From the NCBI GenBank assembly GCA_034769895.1, contig CM068367.1:690608268-690672267 (forward strand): 64,000 nucleotides of DNA, written 5' to 3'. Below, piece by piece: positions 20,385 through 33,960 of this stretch. The number at the start of each line of letters is the position of its first letter. The stretch's first letter is position 1. The stretch comes from Magicicada septendecula. Taxonomy: Eukaryota > Arthropoda > Insecta > Hemiptera > Cicadidae. The notes under the pieces were generated by a model. The model made no database searches. It had not been told where the DNA came from and saw nothing but the letters and a program-made list of their open reading frames with translations. The position numbers and the translations under genes are program-made.

Positions 20385-22601
20385 ATGAGAAAACAAGAAA
20401 TGCATAATACCAGAGGCAGATCGAAGAAGAGGGCAGAAGAAAAGGAGAAGGAAGAAGGTGGACAGGAACGAGAGATAGAAATAGTCACGGACAGTGAAAT
20501 GGAACAACCAACGGGTGATAAAGAAGAAACCGAAGTAGTCACAAACACGGAAAAGGAAAGAGTTGAAGAAGATGCCCAAGGGGACCAACCAGATAAAGCG
20601 GAAGCCAGAAGAGAACCAGATTGGCAAGAAATGATGAGGCTAATGATGGAGAAAATGGATAGCATTAAGGAAAGCAATAAGCAAACAAATGACAAAATAG
20701 ATGAAAACTCAAGGAAACAAAATGAAACCTTGAGCGAGAAATTTAATAAAATAGATGAAAATTTTAAGAAACAGGAGGAAAACTCGAAGCAAACCAATGA
20801 GGAAAATAAGGAGAATTTTAGGAAACAGGAGGAAACTTCAAAGAAACAAAACGAAACTTTGAAGGAACAAAACAAGTGAACCAATGATAAAATATATGAA
20901 AACTGTAGGAAACAGGAGGAACAAAATAGACAAACCAATGACAAAATAGATAGCATTCAGGAAAGTTTAGTCAGACAACTAAACGAAAAAATAGAGACCA
21001 TTCATGGAAATATCAGAGAAACCATGAATGAACAAAACCAGGAATTGAGAGAAATTATTAACGGTCAAAGGGAAGAGATGAACACCAAATTTGAAGAAAA
21101 TAATAAAAATATACAACAAATTCATGAGAAAATTGAAATGGTCAGTAATACACTCAGCCAAAGAGTAGATGAATATAAGGAAGAGTCAGAAAAGAAATTA
21201 ATAGAAACCAATCAAAGATTGGATAAAACAGAAGAAAAGATGGAACAAATTAAAACAGGAATAGATGCACGAATGGACCGAGAGGAACAAAGTAAGCAAG
21301 TTCGTATAATGGCCATACGCCAAGAAAACAATGACCAGTTAGATAGTATAAAAAGCAGTCTAAACTGTAAATTCACAGATTTCCACGAAACGGTAGAGAA
21401 TGTCAAGAATCAGTTCCATAGCCAAGTAGAGAAATTAGATAATTTGCAACAAATACAAACAAACTTACAAGGGGATGTAGATAGAATAGGTTCCAGATCT
21501 ACAAGCAACACTCATCATGTTATCCAAGATAGTAGGGAAAGTGTAAACTTTCGGGATTATCGCAGAAACCCACTCGAATTTTTAGGGAGAGTAGATGAAA
21601 TTTTGAATAGATCAAAGGAGAACCGATGGAACATGATCAAAGGGATATTAGACGAATCTTTCAAAAACATTAACGATAATTGGTGGAATGTAATCAGGAA
21701 CGAGGTGTGTGATTATGGGAGTTTCAAAACAATGTTCAAACTTAAGTACTGGTCGGAGTCAGTGCAAAACATTATTAGAGACGATATCTGTCATGGTAGG
21801 TATGACCGCAATATAGGACAAACACCTACTGCTTATTTTTTGGGGAAGGTGTGTGTGGCAAAATATTTAGACCCAAAGATCCCTGAAGAGTGTTTGGTGA
21901 CCAAAATTGCGTATCACTTCGAGGAAAAGATTATAAGCGCACGATTAAGTGGACAAATAAAAACTATTGGAGGCATGGAAACGCTACTGGAGAATTATGA
22001 GCAAGAATCTTATTACAGGAGGAGTAGATGGAGGTCAGGGAATACCGAGGAGCGGAAAAATGAACCACCTAGAGATAAACGACCAAGAGTAAATTATGTC
22101 AGTGCCAACAACAATTATTACAGTAATCGTTATCAAGGAAAACGTCCGTATTTTAACCAAAGACAAAATTATGATAGACGAGATGAGAGAAACAACTACA
22201 ACAGACAACAATGGAATGATCATGATGAATATAGAAGGTCCAGAAGTGGGGATAGAAATAGGGACATACCCTCGGGAGATCCAACAAGTGACAATCAGGG
22301 AACTAATCACGCCCAAGTACATTATATAATGGCTGATGAGAGGGATTCGAGGAGACAAGATGAACAGCAACAAAGAAAGGTGGACAAGCGAGTTGACCGT
22401 GGGAAAAACCAAGGTACTAATCCTGGTCCCAGTAATAAAGATGAGAGACTATATACATACGATAATATTGAAATGTATGGTAGTGATCTACAATGGGGCA
22501 ATCCAATAGCAAATTTTATTGACAAGTTTAACCAACAGAATCCACGGGAAAAATATAAGAGTGGATCAATCCGTGTTGTGAGTGATACCGAAAACGGTTA
22601 A
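20385..22601 (+). pseudogene. Gag-like gene, unit 3: least damaged copy, a single in-frame TGA
   Basis: The frame runs 738 codons from ATG 20385 to TAA 22599-22601, broken only by TGA at 20877-20879 (codon 165). Codons 1-85 are acidic and Lys/Glu-rich. Codons ~85-370 form a long coiled coil with repeated NDKIDEN/KKQEE-type blocks. Codons ~395-540 look like a capsid domain (NPLEFLGRVDEILNR, NWWNVIRNEV, FKLKYWSESVQNIIRD, GKVCVAKYLDP). Codons ~540-640 are rich in Arg, Tyr and Asn (YYRRSRWRSGN) and probably bind RNA; there is no CCHC knuckle. The tail ends SIRVVSDTENG. I associate the capsid segment with Gag proteins of insect Ty3/gypsy-like elements (from memory, not searched). The TGA could be a dead stop or a readthrough site. 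A shorter product could start at the Met codon at 21024. Confidence 0.75.
20877..20879 (+). other. In-frame TGA shared by all seven gag copies
   Basis: The context is AAC AAG TGA ACC AAT. The same codon lies at 1315, 11112, 26557, 32236, 37914 and 43593. Downstream coding resumes in the same frame with the same coiled-coil repeat style. The following base is A rather than the C favoured by known leaky TGA contexts. Confidence 0.7.
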
Positions 22602-23914
22602 ACTAATTTTAAATGAAATATTGAGAAAAAGGATTGAATTAATAAAACCCCAAAATTCAAAAAGCACGTAAGGACAACTTACTCAAGTTATTTTGAAACA
22701 ATATAATTTAAAATAAAAAGACTGAAACCCCAAAATTCCAAAAGCACGTAAGGACAACTTACTCAATTTATTCAGGAACAATATGATTTAATAAAAAGTA
22801 TGTAAGTACGACTTACTTTAAATATTTTGAAACGATATAATTTGATATAACAAACAACAAACCACCAAGAAAAAGAGAACAGATGATTAAATAATATTTA
22901 TAAAGAACTGATTTAAAATGGAATGATAGAAAAAATAATATTTTGATGGTAACAAACAGAAAAATAAATAAATAAATAAAAACAATTGATGGTAATGTGC
23001 TCAAATAAGAAGAATAACGAATAATTTATTGACTACAATGAAGCTGAAGGAGGATAATAATTAATACAACAATAATTTAGAATGTCTCGGAATTGAAGAT
23101 GATATAAGAAGAAATGATACGGAGAAATAGGTCACAAGAAGGAAAGAAAAAAGGATTTTAAAATAATGCCTATCAATAATGTTATATGCTGTTAGTTAAC
23201 GGAAAAGAAGAAGGAATCAAGAAGAAAAGGAAATATAATTAAATGCAAACAGCAACAGTATGAAGAATCCCAAAAGTGTTTAGTATTAGTCGCTAATCGA
23301 CTACTTGTAATTTTTTTATTATAACGAATTGACCGTAGAAATGTTCCGGCAATAATTTTCCTGAGCAGGGATGATGTTCCCCTGGTCTCAGAAGGTGTAA
23401 GGATGGACAGCGGAGTTATGGACCCAAAAGTGGCCACCCGAACTGAACCACCGCACAGGATAGGGAAAAATGTTAGGGAAATTGAATATTTAAGGGATAA
23501 TTATAAAATAGCTGAAAAGAGTGATATTAGATTCCAGAAGTATGAATGTAGAAAATAGAAGGAAGATAGCAGACAGAAGCTTAATTGAGAAAGCGAATTT
23601 ATAGAAGTAAATAGAAATATAAGCATTAAAACAAGTTTTTTATGATAAGTGTGACCAGCCCTTATAAAGTAATATGTGGAAGGACCACCACCCAGAGAAT
23701 ATAAATCATTGATGAATTTGCCTCCAAGAGAGAGAGAGTTGAGTAGGATAACAGCAATTACCATTTAACCGAATAACAGGTATGTATCCAGTATGAAATG
23801 AAAGAAGATATTATGAAGATATAAAACAGGAATATTATGAAGTTTGAAGAAGTCAACAATTTATTTTGGAAACAAGTAAAACGAAAATAAATTTGTTCTA
23901 GTGGGGGGGCTTTA
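22602..23914 (+). other. 3' internal region of unit 3
   Basis: It contains the three-copy repeat, the decayed frame at 23196-23558 and the G-rich tract just before LTR d. No pol motifs are seen. Confidence 0.65.
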
Positions 23915-25969
23915 TGTAACGTTACATAACCCAGTCCCAAAAATGATAACTTAATTACCCCACCATAAAGGTCAGAAATGGGTATAATATACCTAGCTCT
24001 AAATTACTTTATATCACGAAACATTATAAACTATACTTAATTGATATAAAGTGTACCAAGTGAGTTATAGTGTACCCAGTGAGTAAATAAGTGACTTTGA
24101 AGGGAGCATCTCACAGACTTATGCTGTAGATGTAGAAACAATTGATTATAATAGTAGACTGTATTGCTACTAACCAATTATGTGTTTTGTTTAAATATTG
24201 TATGATTTGTATTGTGTAGGCAACTAAAATTTAGTAGCTAGGTTTAATTTTATATTTAATAGAATAATTATGTTTGAATATAAGATAACCCAGGGTTAAA
24301 TATAAAAGAGTTAAATATAAAATAATAATATAAAATAAAATAATACTGTATGAGTAAAATGGCAGAAGAAAATAGTGCAGTGTAAGGATACTATAAGAAA
24401 TTAATAAATAATATATAAATTCAATTAAAGGAAATATTAATATTAAAGACCTATATCTAAGGTTATGAGAAAAATAAACGGAAAAACCTTATATAAATCA
24501 AATTGGATAATAAACCAAATTTAAAAAGAATTATTTTTCTATAAATAAGAAATAAATTTATAATAATTAAAAACAGCCTATATACTCAAAAGTAGATAGA
24601 AGCACCAATAAAAAATGATATAAAAATTATTGGTTACTAAGAGTAACCGGATAACAAAATATGAATTAATTGTAAAAACGATTGGAAACCGTTCGGTTGA
24701 GAAAAAGTAAGGTCACAAAAATTTTATTAAAACCATTTAAAACTTTCGGAAACAGTGCCAAAATGGAATAAAAATTAACTCATAGTATCCACCTTATGTT
24801 CAAACTCCTTCAGATATCAACTATAACGTGCTTTACCCGATAAAAAAGTGAAATAACCAATTACCAGATCTGGCCTAGCTAAACCGCACTTCGAGATTTT
24901 GGCGAGATTGTATCTTATGGACATTCAACGAAATTACAAAACAACTAGAACTACAACACTAGAAACAGCTCCATTTAAGTAAAAACTTCGAGGAAAGAGG
25001 TAATATAAACGTTATTAATAATTATTAACCAAGAAATCCTCATGTCAAATCGTTGTGCAGTTCCAATATTTCGTAAACGATTCCATGTGTATAATAAAGA
25101 AATAATCTGCACTCTTGCGGACAAATCCGGAACTACATACTACGAAATAAACCAAAAATTCGAAATTTATTGTTTTTATCTTGTAAAGCATAGTATATAA
25201 TTATTCATTTCTGACCGTCTCATAACACAAAGAACTTACCCTTAACCCTGGGGAAATTAATAAAACGAATTATATGTTGTTTAATGTCTAATCAAGGATA
25301 AAATTATAAAATCATAAAAAATATATTTTATGATAATTCAAATGTTTACCTAACTAAATTGATCCAATGTACCGTTGACTGAAAAGATCGATTATAATAC
25401 TTGTATACTGGAAGAAGAGGAAATCAGTGTATTACATAAATAAATACTCTGAATATTTTATGTTAAATAATCAAACGTGTATTCTTTATTGTAGAGGGTA
25501 GTTGTTGTAGATTTTCAGGAAGCCAAGAAGAGGACGATCCATAGGGGAGTATCACCGAACAGTGATGTTTGTTTAACCTAACATTTTGAGGTTGATGTCA
25601 AAATCAGCTGATCTTATGAACAGCGAATATTTAAAAAATAAGAAATTGTATACTCTGGGTGTAACAACTTTGTTCTTACTCTCTCTTCTAACTAAGATTA
25701 AACAACTTCCTTAATCTCTACCAAATCACACACACTCGATTTCTGTTTCGTTTGGTAAACATCAAATCCAATTGATTTGAACATTAATAAATATAATTCA
25801 TAAGTGACGATTGCAAAAAGGTATTCTGACCGCACCGAGACATTCAAAAAATAACTCTATACCTCATAAAAAGCGATCACGTTACAAATTGACATACTAA
25901 CGTGGGGCTTAATTAGGAAAGCATAATAAATAATAAGATACTTTTGCTAGATACCCGCGAGATGTTACA
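23915..25969 (+). repeat. LTR d (2055 bp) between units 3 and 4
   Basis: It begins TGTAACGTTACA and ends GAGATGTTACA, with one change in the terminal repeat. Confidence 0.75.
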
Positions 25970-25972
25970 AAA

Positions 25973-25994
25973 TGGCGTTCAACGTAAAAGGGCT
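25973..25994 (+). promoter_or_regulatory. Putative primer-binding site, unit 4
   Basis: TGGCGTTCAACGT, three bases after LTR d. Confidence 0.5.
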
Positions 25995-26064
25995 GTAATT
26001 AGAAAATAATTTTGAGATATTCAACAAAATAATATACCAAAAAACCTAATTATCGTCGGCAGTT

Positions 26065-28281
26065 ATGAGAAAACAAGAAATGCATAATACCAGAGGCAGA
26101 TCGAAGAAGAGGGCAGAAGAAAAGGAGAAGGAAGAAGGTGGACAGGAACGAGAGATAGAAATAGTCACGGACAGTGAAATGGAACAACCAACGGGTGATA
26201 AAGAAGAAACCGAAGTAGTCACAAACACGGAAAAGGAAAGAGTTGAAGAAGATGCCCAAGGGGACCAACCAGATAAAGCGGAAGCCAGAAGAGAACCAGA
26301 TTGGCAAGAAATGATGAGGCTAATGATGGAGAAAATGGATAGCATTAAGGAAAGCAATAAGCAAACAAATGACAAAATAGATGAAAACTCAAGGAAACAA
26401 AATGAAACCTTGAGCGAGAAATTTAATAAAATAGATGAAAATTTTAAGAAACAGGAGGAAAACTCGAAGCAAACCAATGAGGAAAATAAGGAGAATTTTA
26501 GGAAACAGGAGGAAACTTCAAAGAAACAAAACGAAACTTTGAAGGAACAAAACAAGTGAACCAATGATAAAATATATGAAAACTGTAGGAAACAGGAGGA
26601 ACAAAATAGACAAACCAATGACAAAATAGATAGCATTCAGGAAAGTTTAGTCAGACAACTAAACGAAAAAATAGAGACCATTCATGGAAATATCAGAGAA
26701 ACCATGAATGAACAAAACCAGGAATTGAGAGAAATTATTAACGGTCAAAGGGAAGAGATGAACACCAAATTTGAAGAAAATAATTAAAATATACAACAAA
26801 TTCATGAGAAAATTGAAATGGTCAGTAATACACTCAGCCAAAGAGTAGATGAATATAAGGAAGAGTCAGAAAAGAAATTAATAGAAACCAATCAAAGATT
26901 GGATAAAACAGAAGAAAAGATGGAACAAATTAAAACAGGAATAGATGCACGAATGGACCGAGAGGAACAAACTAAGCAAGTTCGTATAATGGCCATACGC
27001 CAAGAAAACAATGACCAGTTAGATAGTATAAAAAGCAGTCTAAACTGTAAATTCACAGATTTCCACGAAACGGTAGAGAATGTCAAGAATCAGTTCCATA
27101 GCCAAGTAGAGAAATTAGATAATTTGCAACAAATACAAACAAACTTACAAGGGGATGTAGATAGAATAGGTTCCAGATCTACAAGCAACACTCATCATGT
27201 TATCCAAGATAGTAGGGAAAGTGTAAACTTTCGGGATTATCGCAGAAACCCACTCGAATTTTTAGGGAGAGTAGATGAAATTTTGAATAGATCAAAGGAG
27301 AACCGATGGAACATGATCAAAGGGATATTAGACGAATCTTTCAAAAACATTAACGATAATTGGTGGACTGTAATCAGGAACGAGGTGTGTGATTATGGGA
27401 GTTTCAAAACAATGTTCAAACTTAAGTACTGGTCGGAGTCAGTGCAAAACATTATTAGAGACGATATCTGTCATGGTAGGTATGACAGCAATATAGGACA
27501 AACACCTACTGCTTATTTTTTGGGGAAGGTGTGTGTGGCAAAATATTTAGACCCAAAGATCCCTGAAGAGTGTTTGGTGACCAAAATTGCGTATCACTTC
27601 GAGGAAAAGATTATAAGCGCACGATTAAGTGGACAAATAAAAACTATTGGAGGCATGGAAACGCTACTGGAGAATTATGAGCAAGAATCTTATTACAGGA
27701 GGAGTAGATGGAGGTCAGGGAATACCGAGGAGCGGAAAAATGAACCACCTAGAGATAATCGACCAAGAGTAAATTATGTCAGTGCCAACAACAATTATTA
27801 CGGTAATTGTTACCAAGGAAAACGTCCGTATTTTAACCAAAGACAAAATTATGATAGACGAGGTGAGAGAAACAACTACAACAGACAACAATGGAATGAT
27901 CATGATGAATATAGAAGGTCCAGAAGTGGGGATAGAAATAGGGACATACCCTCGGGAGATCCAACAAGTGACAATCAGGGAACTAATCAAGCCCAAGTAC
28001 ATTATATAATGGCTGATGAGAGGGATTCGAGGAGACAAGATGAACAGCAACAAAGAAATGTGGACAAACGAGTTGACCGTGGGAAAAACCACGGTACTAA
28101 TCCTGGTCCCAGTAATATAGATGAGAGACTATATACATACGATAATATTGAAATGTATGGTAGTGATCTACAATGGGGCAATCCAATAGCAAATTTTATT
28201 GACAAGTTTAACCAACAGAATCCACGGGAAAAATATAAGAGTGGATCAATCCGTGTTGTGAGTGATACCGAAAACGGTTAA
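26065..28281 (+). pseudogene. Gag-like gene, unit 4 (two stops)
   Basis: The same 738-codon frame as unit 3, with TGA at 26557-26559 and a private TAA at 26785-26787 (codon 241) in the coiled coil. From the Met at 26818 the rest is open to 28281, covering the end of the coiled coil, the capsid-like domain and the basic tail. Substitutions shared with later units include RDNRPRVN for RDKRPRVN and YDSN for YDRN (the latter only with unit 5). It has no frameshift at the site affected in units 1, 2 and 6. Confidence 0.8.
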
Positions 28282-29596
28282 ACTAATTTTAAATGAAATA
28301 TTGAGAAAAAGGATTGAATTAATAAAACCCCAAAATTCAAAAAGCACGTAAGGGCAACTTACTCAAGTTATTTCGAAACAATATAATTTAAAATAAAAAG
28401 ACTGAAACCCCAAAATTCCAAAAGCACGTAAGGACAACTTACTCAATTTATTCAGGAACAATATGATTTAATAAAAAGGATGTAAGTACGACTTACTTTA
28501 AATATTTCGAAACGATATAATTTGATTTAACAAACAACAAACCACCAAGAAAAAGAGAACAGATGATTAAATAATATTTATAAAGAACTGATTTAAAATG
28601 GAATGATAGAAAAAATAATATTTTGATGGTAACAAACAGAAAAATAAATAAATAAATAAAAGCAATTGATGGTAATGTGCTCAAATAAGAAGAATAACAA
28701 ATAATTTATTGACTACAATGAAGCTGAAGGAGGATAATAATTAATACAACAATAATTTAGAATCTCTCGGAATTGAAGATGATATAAGAAGAAATGATAC
28801 GGAGAAATAGGTCACAAGAAGGAAAGACAAAAAGATTTTAAAATAATGCCTATCAATAATGTTATATGCTATTAGTTAACGGAATAGAAGAAGGAATCAA
28901 GAAGAAAAGGAAATATAATTAAATGCAAACAGCAACAGTATGAAGAATCCCAAAAGTGTTTAGTATTAGTCGCTAATCGACTACTTGTAATTTTTTTATT
29001 ATAACGAATTGACCGTAGAAATGTTCCGGCAATAATTTTCCTGAGCAGGGATGATGTTCCCCTGGTCTCAGAAGGTGTAAGGATGGACAGCGGAGTTATG
29101 GACCCAAAAGTGGCCACCCGAACTGAACCACCGCACAGGATAGGGAAAAATGTTAGGGAAATTGAATATTTAAGGGATAATTATAAAATAGCTGAAAAGA
29201 GTGATATTAGATTCCAGAAGTATGAATGTAGAAAATAGAAGGAAGATAGCAGACAGAAGCTTAATTGAGAAAGCGAATTTATAGAAGTAAATAGAAATAT
29301 AAGCATTAAAACAAGTTTTTTATGATTAGTGTGACCAGCCCTTATAAAGTAATATGTGGAAGGACCACTACCCAGAGAATATAAATCATTGATGAATTTG
29401 CCTCCAAGAGAGAGAGAGAGTTGAGTAGGATAACAGCAATTACCATTTAACCGAATAACAGGCATATAACTAGTATGAAATGAAAGAAGATATTATGAAG
29501 ATATAAAACAGAAATATTATGAAGTTTGAAGAAGTCAACAATTTATTTTGGAAACAAGTAAAACGAAAATAAATTTGTTCTAGTGGGGGGGCTTTA
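28282..29596 (+). other. 3' internal region of unit 4
   Basis: The three-copy repeat and the decayed frame at 28876-29238, here with an additional TAG near 28882, are followed by an (AG)n run lengthened relative to units 1-3 near 29409 and the G-rich tract. Confidence 0.65.
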
Positions 29597-31648
29597 TGTA
29601 ACGTTACATAACCCAGTCCCAAAAATGATAACTTAATTACCCCACCATAAAGGTCAGAAATGGGTATAATATACCTAACTCTAAATTACTTTATATCACG
29701 AAACATTATAAACTACACTTAATTGATATAAAGTGTACCAAGTGAGTTATAGTGTACCCAGTGAGTAAATAAGTGACTTTGAAGGGAGCATCTCACAGAC
29801 TTATGCTGTAGATGTAGAAACAATTGATTATAATAGTAGACTGTATTGCTACTAACCAATTATGTGTTTTGTTTAAATATTGTATGATTTGTATTGTGTA
29901 GGCAACTAAAATTTAGTACCTAGGTTTAATTTTATATTTAATAGAATAATTATGTTTGAATATAAGATAACCCAGGGTTAAATATAAAAGAGTTAAATAT
30001 AAAATAATAATATAAAATAAAATAATACTGTATGAGTAAAATGGCAGAAGAAAATAGTGCAGTGTAAGGATACTATAAGAAATTAATAAATAATATATAA
30101 ATTCAATTAAAGGAAATATTAATATTAAAGACCTATATCTAAGGTTATGAGAAAATAAACGGAAAAACCTTATATAAATCAAATTGGATAATAAACCAAA
30201 TTTAAAAAGAATTATTTTTCTATAAATAAGAAATAAATTTATAATAATTAAAAACAGCCTATATACTCAAAAGTAGATAGAAGCACCAATAAAAAATGAT
30301 ATAAAAATTATTGGTTACTAAGAGTAACCGGATAACAAAATATGAATTAATTGTAAAAACGATTGGAAACCGTTCGGTTGAGAAAAAGGAAGGCCACAAA
30401 AATTTTATTAAAACCATTTAAAACTTTTGGAAACAGTGCCAAAATGGAATAAAAATTAACTCATAGTATCCACCTTATGTTCAAACTCCTTCAGATATCA
30501 ACTATAACGTGCTTTACCCAATAATAAAGTGAAATAACCAATTACCAGATCTGGCCTAGCTAAACCGCACTTCGAGATTTTGGCGAGATTGTATCTTATG
30601 GACATTCAACGAAATTACAAAACAACTAGAACTACAACACTAGAAACAGCTCCATTTAAGTAAAAACTTCGAGGAAAGAGGTAATATAAACGTTATTAAT
30701 AATTATTAACCAAGAAACCTCATGTCAAATCATTGTGCAGTTCCAATATTTCGTAAATGATTCCATGTGTATAATAAAGAAATAATCTGCACTCTTGCGG
30801 ACAAATCTGGAACTACATACTACGAAATAAACCAAAAATTCGAAATTTATTGTTTTTATCTTGTAAAGCATAGTATATAATTATTCATTTCTGACCGTCT
30901 CATAACACAAAGAACTTACCCTTAACCCTGGGGAAATTAATAAAACGAATTATATGTTGTTTAATGTCTAATCAAGGATAAAATTATAAAATCATAAAAA
31001 ATATATTTTATGATAATTCAAATGTTTACCTAACTAAATCGATCCAATGTACCGTTGACTGAAAAGATCGATTATAATACTTGTATACTGGAAGAAGAGG
31101 AAATCAGCGTATTACATAAATAAAACTCTGAATATTTTATGTTAAATAATCAAACGTGTATTCTTTATTGTAGAGGGTAGTTGTTGTAGATTTTCAGGAA
31201 GCCAAGAAGAGGACGATCCACAGGGGAGTATCACCGAACAGTGGTGTTTGTTTAACCTAACATTTTGAGGTTGATGTCAAAATCAGCTGATCTTATGAAC
31301 AGCGAATATTTAAAAAATAAGAAATTGTATACTCTGGGTGTAACAACTTTGTTCTTACTCTCTCTTCTAACTAAGATTAAACAACTTCCTTAATCTCTAC
31401 CAAATCACACACACTCGATTTCTGTTTCGTTTGGTAAACATCAAATCCAATTGATTTGAACATTAATAAATATAATTCATAAGTGACGATTGCAAAAAGG
31501 TATTCTGACCGCACCGAGACTTTCAAAAAATAACTCTATACCTCATAAAAAGCGATCACGTTACAAATTGACGTACTAACGTGGGGCTTAATTAGGAAAG
31601 CATAATAAATAATAAGATACTTTTGCTAGATACCCGCGAGACGTTACA
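29597..31648 (+). repeat. LTR e (2052 bp) between units 4 and 5
   Basis: It has TGTAACG and ACGTTACA ends. From this LTR rightward the array shares small variants absent from units 1-3, for example ATAAATAAAACTCTG where the earlier LTRs have ATAAATAAATACTCTG. Confidence 0.75.
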
Positions 31649-31651
31649 AAA

Positions 31652-31673
31652 TGGCGTTCAACGTAAAAGGGCT
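31652..31673 (+). promoter_or_regulatory. Putative primer-binding site, unit 5
   Basis: TGGCGTTCAACGT, three bases after LTR e. Confidence 0.5.
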
Positions 31674-31743
31674 GTAATTAGAAAAGAATTTTGCGATATT
31701 CAACAAAATAAAATACCAAAAAACCTAATTATCATCGGCAGTT

Positions 31744-33960
31744 ATGAGAAAACAAGAAGTGCATAATACCAGAGGCAGATCGAAGAAGAGGGCAGAAGAA
31801 AAGGAGAAGGAAGAAGGTGGACAGGAACAAGAGATAGAAATAGTCACGGACAGTGAAATGGAACAACCAACGGGTGATAAAGAAGAAACCGAAGTAGTCA
31901 CAAACACGGAAAAGGAAAGAGTTGAAGAAGATGCCCAAGGGGACCAACCAGATAAAGCGGAAGCCAGAAGAGAACCAGATTGGCAAGAAATGATGAGGCT
32001 AATGATGGAGAAAATGGATAGCATTAAGGAAAGCAATAAGAAAACAAATGACAAAATAGATGAAAACTCAAAGAAACAAAATGAAACCTTGAGTGAGAAA
32101 TTTAATAAAATAGATGAAAATTTTAAGAAACAGGAGGAAAACTCGAAGCAAACCCATGAGGAAAATAAGGAGAATTTTAGGAAACAGGAGGAAACTTCAA
32201 AGAAACAAAACGAAACTTTGAAGGAACAAAACAAGTGAACCAATGATAAAATAGATGAAAACTGTAGGAAACAGGAGGAACAAAATAGACAAACCAATGA
32301 CAAAATAGATAGCATTCAGGAAAGTTTAGTCAGACAACTAAACGAAAAAATAGAGACCATTCATGGAAATATCAGAGAAAACATGAATGAATAAAACCAG
32401 GAATTGAGAGAAATTATTAACGGTCAAAGGGAAGAGATGAACACGAAATTTGAAGAAAATAATAAAAATATACAACAAATTCATGAGAAAATTGAAATGG
32501 TCAGTAATACACTCAGCCAAAGAGTAGATGAATATAAGGAAGAGTCAGAAAAGAAATTAATAGAAACCAATCAAAGATTGGATAAAACAGAAGAAAAGAT
32601 GGAACAAATTAAAACAGGAATAGATGCACGAATGGACCGAGAGGAACAAAGTAATCAAGTCCGTATAATGGCCATACGCCAAGAAAACAATGACCAGTTA
32701 GATAGTATAAAAAGCAGTCTAAACTGTAAATTCACAGATTTCCACGAAACGGTAGAGAATGTCAAGAATCAGTTCCATAGCCAAGTAGAGAAATTAGATA
32801 ATTTGCAACAAATACAAACAAACTTACAAGGGGATGTAGATAGAATAGGTTCCAGATCTACAAGCAACACTCATCATGTTATCCAAGATAGTAGGGAAAG
32901 TGTAAACTTTCGGGATTATCGCAGAAACCCACTCGAATTTTTAGGGAGAGTAGATGAAATTTTGAATAGATCAAAGGAGAACCGATGGAACATGATCAAA
33001 GGGATATTAGACGAATCTTTCAAAAACATTAACGATAATTGGTGGACTGTAATCAGGAACGAGGTGTGTGATTATGGGAGTTTCAAAACAATGTTCAAAC
33101 TTAAGTACTGGTCGGAGTCAGTGCAAAACATTATTAGAGACGATATCTGTCATGGTAGGTATGACAGCAATATAGGACAAACACCTACTGCTTATTTTTT
33201 GGGGAAGGTGTGTGTGGCAAAATATTTAGACCCAAAGATCCCTGAAGAGTGTTTGGTGACCAAAATTGCGTATCACTTCGAGGAAAAGATTATAAGCGCA
33301 CGATTAAGTGGACAAATAAAAACTATTGGAGGCATGGAAACGCTACTGGAGAATTATGAGCAAGAATCTTATTACAGGAGGAGTAGATGGAGGTCAGGGA
33401 ATACCGAGGAGCGGAAAAATGAACCACCTAGAGATAATCGACCAAGAGTAAATTATGTCAGTGCCAACAACAATTATTACAGTAATTGTTACCAAGGAAA
33501 ACGTCCGTATTTTAACCAAAGACAAAATTATGATAGACGAGGTGAGAGAAACAACTACAACAGACAACAATGGAATGATCATGATGAATATAGAAGGTCC
33601 AGAAGTGGGGATAGAAATAGGGACATACCCTCGGGAGATCCAACAAGTGACAATCAGGGAACTAATCAAGCCCAAGTACATTATATAATGGCTGATGAGA
33701 GGGATTCGAGGAGACAAGATGAACAGCAACAAAGAAATGTGGACAAACGAGTTGACCGTGGGAAAAACCACGGTACTAATCCTGGTCCCAGTAATATAGA
33801 TGAGAGACTATATACATACGATAATATTGAAATGTATGGTAGTGATCTACAATGGGGCAATCCAATAGCAAATTTTATTGACAAGTTTAACCAACAGAAT
33901 CCACGGGAAAAATATAAGAGTGGATCAATCCGTGTTGTGAGTGATACCGAAAACGGTTAA
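31744..33960 (+). pseudogene. Gag-like gene, unit 5 (two stops)
   Basis: A 738-codon frame with TGA at 32236-32238 and TAA at 32392-32394 (codon 217, CAA to TAA). The TAA is also found in units 6 and 7 and nowhere else. Downstream the frame is open for about 518 codons through the capsid-like domain and basic tail. Distinctive changes are KKTNDK for KQTNDK and ENSKKQ for ENSRKQ. YDSN is shared with unit 4. Confidence 0.8.
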
